Assembly (NCBI RefSeq): GCF_017565645.3
Contig: NZ_CP086136.1
Coordinates: 2,122,001 to 2,186,000, forward strand
Direction of reading: 5' to 3'
DNA from: Bradyrhizobium barranii subsp. barranii
GTDB lineage: Bacteria; Pseudomonadota; Alphaproteobacteria; Rhizobiales; Xanthobacteraceae
Length of the DNA stretch: 64,000 nucleotides
In this document: positions 60,602-64,000 of the stretch, piece by piece
Layout of the letters: every line of letters starts with the position of its first letter
How positions within the stretch are numbered: the first letter of the stretch is position 1
Made by a program: the position numbers and the translations under genes
Notes under the pieces: model-generated
Seen by the model: only the letters and a program-made list of their open reading frames with translations
The model's database searches: none
Told to the model about the DNA's origin: nothing

Positions 60602-61279
60602 ATGAACGTAATTGTTTTTGCATCGCGTAAAGGCGGCTCGGGCAAGAGTACCCTGGCCGCACATCTCGCCGCGCAGATCAAGGCGAGCAAGCAGGTGATG
60701 CTCGTGGACGCGGATCCGCAGGGCTCGCTCACGCTGTGGCACAAGCTGCGCGGCACCAACGAGCCGCCGATCAAGGCTGCGGTGAACTCGGTCAGCGGCA
60801 TCGTCTCCGCTGCCAAGCGCGACGGTTATGAATGGGTGTTGATCGACACGCCGCCGAATCTCTCGGCCGTCGTCGACGACGCGATCAAGAACGCGACCAT
60901 GGTGGTCATTCCGGCGCGTCCCGGCGTGTTCGACGTCAACGCGGTGCAGGAAACCATCCAGATGTGCCGCGCGGCGCGCAAGCCCTACGCGGTCGTGCTC
61001 AACGGTGCGCCGGCGCGCCGCGACGAGTCCGAAAGCCCGATCGTCACCATCGCCCGCGAGGCGCTGGCGAAATTCCGCGCGCCGGTGTGGGGCGGCCAGA
61101 TCACCAACCGTTCGGATTTGCTGATGGCGCTCAGCCACGGCGAAGGCGCGCGCGAGTATCAGGCCGAGAGCCGTGCGGCCCAGGAAATCGCAAGGCTGTG
61201 GGCGGCGATCGAGCGTTCAGTGAAGGCTATTCGCGGCACGGCGTCGGCATCCGGCGCAATGCACAAGCAGGCGGCATAA
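60602..61279 (+). CDS. ParA-family ATPase
   Basis: A 225-residue MinD/ParA-type deviant Walker ATPase. The N-terminus ASRKGGSGKSTLAAHLAAQ has the K-G-G-x-G-K-S signature Lys, VMLVDADPQGSLTLWHKLR is the switch I/Walker A' region, and WVLIDTPPNLSAVVDDAIKN is Walker B. No ParB or site is adjacent, so it is an orphan ParA-like protein, perhaps positioning another cargo in the cell. Its length and sequence suit the short chromosomal group. A strong hairpin with a T tract follows at 61309. Confidence 0.92.
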   Translation: MNVIVFASRKGGSGKSTLAAHLAAQIKASKQVMLVDADPQGSLTLWHKLRGTNEPPIKAAVNSVSGIVSAAKRDGYEWVLIDTPPNLSAVVDDAIKNATMVVIPARPGVFDVNAVQETIQMCRAARKPYAVVLNGAPARRDESESPIVTIAREALAKFRAPVWGGQITNRSDLLMALSHGEGAREYQAESRAAQEIARLWAAIERSVKAIRGTASASGAMHKQAA

Positions 61280-61308
61280 TTTTCATAAATCATTCCCCGG
61301 ACGGAAAG

Positions 61309-61330
61309 CGCGCGGAAGTCCGCGCGTTTT
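61309..61330 (+). terminator. Rho-independent terminator after the ParA gene
   Basis: CGCGCGG (61309-61315), loop AAGT, CCGCGCG (61320-61326), then TTTT. It begins 30 bases after the stop. Confidence 0.8.
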
Positions 61331-61354
61331 GCGTTTTGGCCCGGTGGAGATGCG

Positions 61355-61501
61355 TTACGCCACCATCAGCATGTAGAACACGATGACCGGCGACAGCGTC
61401 AGGATCACCGACCAGATGCCGGCGGCCCAGAGAATGTCCTCGGTGGTAAAGCTCTGCTGTCCGGCGTCGTAATGCGACGCCACTTCATTCTGGATATTCA
61501 C
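61355..61501 (-). CDS. Small single-pass membrane protein
   Basis: A 48-residue frame, GTG start at 61501 with a G-rich site (CGGGGGCG) upstream. The product VNIQNEVASHYDAGQQSFTT continues as EDILWAAGIWSVILTLSPVI and VFYMLMVA. One transmembrane helix lies near the C-terminus. Convergent to ParA. Its regular amphipathic-to-hydrophobic layout suggests a real gene; no family is recognised. Confidence 0.6.
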   Translation of the reverse strand: MNIQNEVASHYDAGQQSFTTEDILWAAGIWSVILTLSPVIVFYMLMVA

Positions 61502-61665
61502 AAAACGCCCCCGCGATTTCTTCGCTTATGGGCGCCAGTGATAGCCGCGATGTTTTAACATTCCGGATCGCAATTTCGGGCGCATTCGAACACAGGTGCT
61601 ACCACGGATTAACCATGCCGGCGCGGTGCGCGCGTTCGCGCGGGGGAACTACGGGGCATGTTCTT

Positions 61666-61824
61666 ACCCTCCCCTGGAGGGGGAGGGTCGCTACGCATTG
61701 CGCGAAGCGAAATGCGTAGCGGGGCGGGGTGACGGTGCCTCCGCAGCCAACAGTGCCCGAGTGGAGAGATCACCGCACCCCGCTCGCGCTTCGCGCGATC
61801 GACCCTCCCCCTCCAGGGGAGGGT
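61666..61824. repeat. Palindromic repeat element with a perfect 25-base inverted repeat
   Basis: The arms at 61666-61690 and 61800-61824 are exact inverted complements (first arm begins ACCCTCCCCTGGAGGGG). Inside lie a second hairpin, CTACGCATT with AATGCGTAG (61691-61719), and GCGGGGT/ACCCCGC pairing. About 160 bases of nested palindromes fit the intergenic palindromic elements of rhizobia. Copy number elsewhere is unknown. Confidence 0.85.
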
Positions 61825-61842
61825 GAAGGACTCGCGCCGCCG

Positions 61843-62013
61843 CTAAACCCACTCACTGTATTTCCTTCTGATCTCGTCGATGTAGTCCGCGCGCGATTTC
61901 ACCTCATCCGCGGTCAACCCGATATCGCGCCGCAGCCAGTCGGATAACTCGCTCGCATATGAAACGCGTTGCCATGCCGCCTTCAGCGCATCGCGCCACT
62001 GACGAATGTCCAT
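61843..62013 (-). CDS. Small conserved hypothetical protein
   Basis: A 56-residue product: MDIRQWRDALKAAWQRVSYA, SELSDWLRRDIGLTADEVKS, then RADYIDEIRRKYSEWV. The W-x-x-R-D-I-G-L-T core resembles the small DUF1127-like proteins of alphaproteobacteria, but the fit is loose. GGAAAGAG lies 9 bases before the ATG; a longer upstream start is not supported. Confidence 0.65.
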   Translation of the reverse strand: MDIRQWRDALKAAWQRVSYASELSDWLRRDIGLTADEVKSRADYIDEIRRKYSEWV

Positions 62014-62127
62014 AGGTCGATCTCTTTCCGGATTGAGATGGTGTCGAGCGGACACGATGCTGCGTTCCCTCTCCCGCGCGGGGAGAAGGGGGTGGCAGCA
62101 TGCGTGTGAAGAAAGGAAGTGGAAGCT

Positions 62128-63035
62128 CTACGCCGCGACTTTCATCCGTCGCTCGATCTCGCGGTCGATCTGGGCTGCGAGCTCGCTGCTCACTTCGACC
62201 ATCGGCAGGCGCACTTCGGGGCTGTCGATGAGGCCGCACCGCCACAGCCAGTACTTCGCCGGCGCCGGGCTCGGCTCGGTGAACAACAGGCGCGTCAGCT
62301 CGGCGACCTCGTGCCAGCGCGCCTGCGCCGCGTCGTGTTGCCTCGCTTCACCTCGGCGTACACGGCCGCAAACGTCGCGGTCTCGACATGGGCGGACAGC
62401 ACGATGCCGCCGTCGGCGCCGTCGGTGAGCGCCTCAAGGTAGTTCGCGTCCTCGCCGGTGAGCACGCGAAAGCCCTTCGGTCTGTCGCGCAGGAGCGCGA
62501 TGGATTGCTCGCGGTTCGCGCCGCAATCCTTCAGCCCGACGATGTTCCGATGCTCGGCAAGCCGCAGCAGCGTCTGGTTGGTGATGTTGACCGAGGTGCG
62601 ATAGGGGATGTTGTAGAGCGCGATCGGCCACGCGGCGTGATCGGCAAGGGCTTCGAAATGAGCCAGCAGCCCGCGCTGCGAGGGCCGCACATAATAGGGG
62701 CTCGCGATCAGATAACAGTCGATCGGCCAGTCCGCGGTCTCGTCGAGGCGTTCCTTTAGCCGCGAAGTGTCCGCGCCCGACAGTCCGAGGCAGATCGGCA
62801 GCGTGCGACGCCCCGCCGCCATCTCGTCGCGCACGATGGCGACGAGGCGCTCGAGCTCGGCCGCGCGCAGCGTCATGCCCTCGCCTGAGGTCGCCCCCAG
62901 GATGAAGCCGTCGACGGCCTGTCCGCTGTAATGTCGCGTCAGCCGCCGCAACGACCTCTCGTCGAGAGCGCCGTCGCGAAACGGCGTCACCAGCGGCAGC
63001 CAGAGTCCGTGCAAATGATCTTGTAGACCGGTCAT
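62128..63035 (-). pseudogene. DapA-family (dihydrodipicolinate synthase-like) lyase, frameshifted
   Basis: A TIM-barrel class I aldolase/lyase of the DHDPS/N-acetylneuraminate lyase family. LVTPFRDGALDERSLRRL, GATSGEGMTLRAAE, the proton-relay Tyr in IALYNIPYRTSVNITN and the Schiff-base Lys in NIVGLKDCGANREQSIALL are all present. The frame derails after EVKRGN into TTRRRRAG. The natural C-terminal part (ARWHEVAELTRLLFTEPSPA, then YWLWRCGLIDSPEVRLPMVE) is in another frame, ending at 62128. A single C lost near 62337 explains it. AAGGAGATGG precedes the ATG at 63035. Function may be a specialised keto-acid lyase; it is a pseudogene or a sequence error. Confidence 0.88.
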
Positions 63036-63083
63036 GTTCCATCTCCTTCTCGGGAAAAAACCTGAGACGGAGGGCACATGAAA

Positions 63084-63108
63084 AAACCCCGTCCAGGCGG
63101 CGGGGTTT
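63084..63108 (-). terminator. Hairpin in the leader of the DapA-like gene
   Basis: On the minus strand AAACCCCG pairs with CGGGGTTT over a 9-base loop, followed by a run of T (the plus strand shows AAAAAA at 63081-63086). It lies 46 bases upstream of the DapA-like start, in the direction of that gene, as an attenuator or leader terminator would. Confidence 0.6.
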
Positions 63109-63158
63109 CGGGATTTGCTTGCGATGACGAAGCTGTGTTAGCGCGCGCAAAAATCCGA

Positions 63159-63182
63159 GGTCCCCGGATGGGGGCCTTTTTT
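63159..63182 (+). terminator. Second hairpin with T run
   Basis: GGTCCCC (63159-63165), loop GGAT, GGGGGCC (63170-63176), then TTTTTT. It forms a good terminator on the plus strand, and the same hairpin sits in the minus-strand leader of the DapA-like gene. No plus-strand gene ends just before it, so its role is unclear. Confidence 0.5.
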
Positions 63183-63299
63183 CGAGGCGACTGCCTTGAA
63201 CGAGATTGCGCACGACTTCGTGATCATTCGCAAATGATGCGGGGTGTACGTGGAACTGTCAATACACGCGGAACGTGAAACCCGAATGGGACAGAAAAA

Positions 63300-63325
63300 A
63301 AGCCGGGCTCAAGCGAGCCCGGCTT
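63300..63325 (-). terminator. Rho-independent terminator for the LysR gene
   Basis: AAGCCGGGCTC pairs with GAGCCCGGCTT (11 bp) over an AAGC loop. On the minus strand it is followed by TTTTTTT. It lies about 175 bases after the stop of the LysR-type gene. Confidence 0.85.
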
Positions 63326-63498
63326 AAGGTATTGGCCACGTGAGGCCGACACAATCACCTTCCAAGAGGGATTACTGAACTCCCGCGCCACTGGAGGAGG
63401 GGGACAAATGCGCAACGCGAAGGCTCAGCGTGCAAACATTATGGGCTTGCCGAGCGCCATGCAGCAACCGTTCAGGTCGCATGTCAGACATGCGGAAA

Positions 63499-64000
63499 TC
63501 AGGAAGGCCAGCGCTGCGCCTTGCTCACCACGAAGTCGCGGAACACCTGCACGCGCGCGACCGTCTTCAACTCCTCGGGATAGACGAAATAAGTGTCGAG
63601 CTGGATCGAATCCGATTCTCCGAACAGCTGCACCAGGCGGCTCTGTTCTTCGATCAGATAGTCCGGCAGCGCCGCGATGCCGAGGCCCTGCTGGCAGGCG
63701 CGGACAAGGCCGAGGATGTTGTTCACTCTGAAATAGGCCTCGCGCGGACCAGAGCCGTTGCGGCCGGCTTCGACCAGCCAGTTGCGGTTCTGAAGATGTG
63801 GCGCGAAGTTGCCGTCGGAGAGCGTGATGATGCGGTGGGAGTCGAGCTCCTCGAGCGTGCGCGGCGTGCCGAAGCGCTTGATGTAATCCGGCGAGCAATA
63901 GGCGTGGAAGCCCATCGCGAACAGCTTGCGCTGGATGAGATCCGGCTGCGTCGGCTTGCGGGTGCGGATCGCGACGTCCGCCTCGCGCATCGACAGGTCG
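63499..64000 (-). CDS. LysR-family regulator, C-terminal part
   Basis: The gene runs off the window edge; about 167 residues of the effector-binding domain are visible. DLSMREADVAIRTRKPTQPD is the family strand/helix after the first subdomain, FHAYCSPDYIKRFGTPRTLE and NILGLVRACQQGLGIAALPD are the typical LysR_substrate elements, and DTYFVYPEELKTVARVQVFR closes it. The DNA-binding domain lies beyond 64000. A strong terminator follows at 63300. The adjacent DapA-like gene, on the same strand, is separated by that terminator and so is probably not in its operon. Confidence 0.93.
   Translation of the reverse strand, partial: DLSMREADVAIRTRKPTQPDLIQRKLFAMGFHAYCSPDYIKRFGTPRTLEELDSHRIITLSDGNFAPHLQNRNWLVEAGRNGSGPREAYFRVNNILGLVRACQQGLGIAALPDYLIEEQSRLVQLFGESDSIQLDTYFVYPEELKTVARVQVFRDFVVSKAQRWPS

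Larger units (their letters stand above)
63036..63498. other. Leader and terminator region
   Basis: About 460 bases between the LysR-type gene and the DapA-like gene, containing three hairpins (63084, 63159, 63300). No supported gene; one plus-strand frame (63078-63278) runs through the hairpins and is not called. Confidence 0.6.

Noticed and set aside
63078..63278. Plus-strand frame of 66 codons through the leader hairpins.
   Set aside because: It has no ribosome site of quality and is dominated by the hairpins; regulatory DNA is the simpler reading.

Overview
This window looks like a chromosomal stretch of a Bradyrhizobium-like alphaproteobacterium. That is inferred from remembered protein families: the class III cyclase/AAA/TPR regulator, the small TTG-started Lys/Arg-rich protein, the ABC_sub_bind tail, a DUF4126 protein, and overall GC-rich codon use. 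No database was searched. The right end (about 57.9-64 kb) reads as ordinary backbone. The first 57.5 kb reads as a variable, partly decayed region.

Layout. 0.3-11.4 kb: a membrane-anchored hypothetical protein, an AraC regulator and a large LuxR-type ATPase regulator on the minus strand, then a plus-strand run of small-molecule enzymes (DUF4331 protein, secreted esterase, DJ-1/PfpI protein, alpha/beta hydrolase, SDR). 11.9-19.6 kb: a multi-pass protein with a lipase-like N-terminus, a TPR protein and a cyclase-ATPase-TPR regulator, mixed with gene remnants. 20-30 kb: a frameshifted Tat-exported epoxide hydrolase, a cupin/epimerase chimera, an NmrA-like oxidoreductase, a cupin, a metallo-beta-lactamase-fold hydrolase, a nitroreductase, small proteins and a cytochrome P460. 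31-35.4 kb: a decayed efflux operon (FUSC remnant, DUF1656, HlyD-type adaptor), a hemerythrin-like gene, a cold-shock protein and small genes.

35.8-48.1 kb: a tight minus-strand carbon operon: histidine phosphatase, HAD hydrolase, transaldolase, polyphosphate glucokinase, glucose-6-phosphate isomerase, 6-phosphogluconate dehydrogenase, glucose-6-phosphate dehydrogenase, transketolase and a GH63-like glucosidase. A divergent but truncated GH15 glucoamylase-type gene lies upstream. Together these would release glucose from glucan or trehalose-type glycosides, phosphorylate it (perhaps with polyphosphate) and feed the pentose phosphate pathway.

50.3-57.6 kb: an unusual 14-unit RTX-like repeat protein, decayed DNA-ligase and other remnants, a complete IS3-family element, then a two-gene module: a TIR-like/transglutaminase-like protein followed after 4 bp by an unrecognised 243-residue protein. 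This module is the best candidate for an undescribed (defence-type) system. 57.9-64 kb: DUF4126, AEC transporter, small Cys-containing exported protein, ParA-like ATPase, DapA-family lyase (frameshifted) and a partial LysR regulator.

At least six otherwise full-length genes (esterase, epoxide hydrolase, HlyD adaptor, hemerythrin, pgi, dapA-like) carry one small indel, mostly in or beside short homopolymers. Some or all may be sequence errors rather than true pseudogenes. No tRNA, rRNA or CRISPR array was seen.
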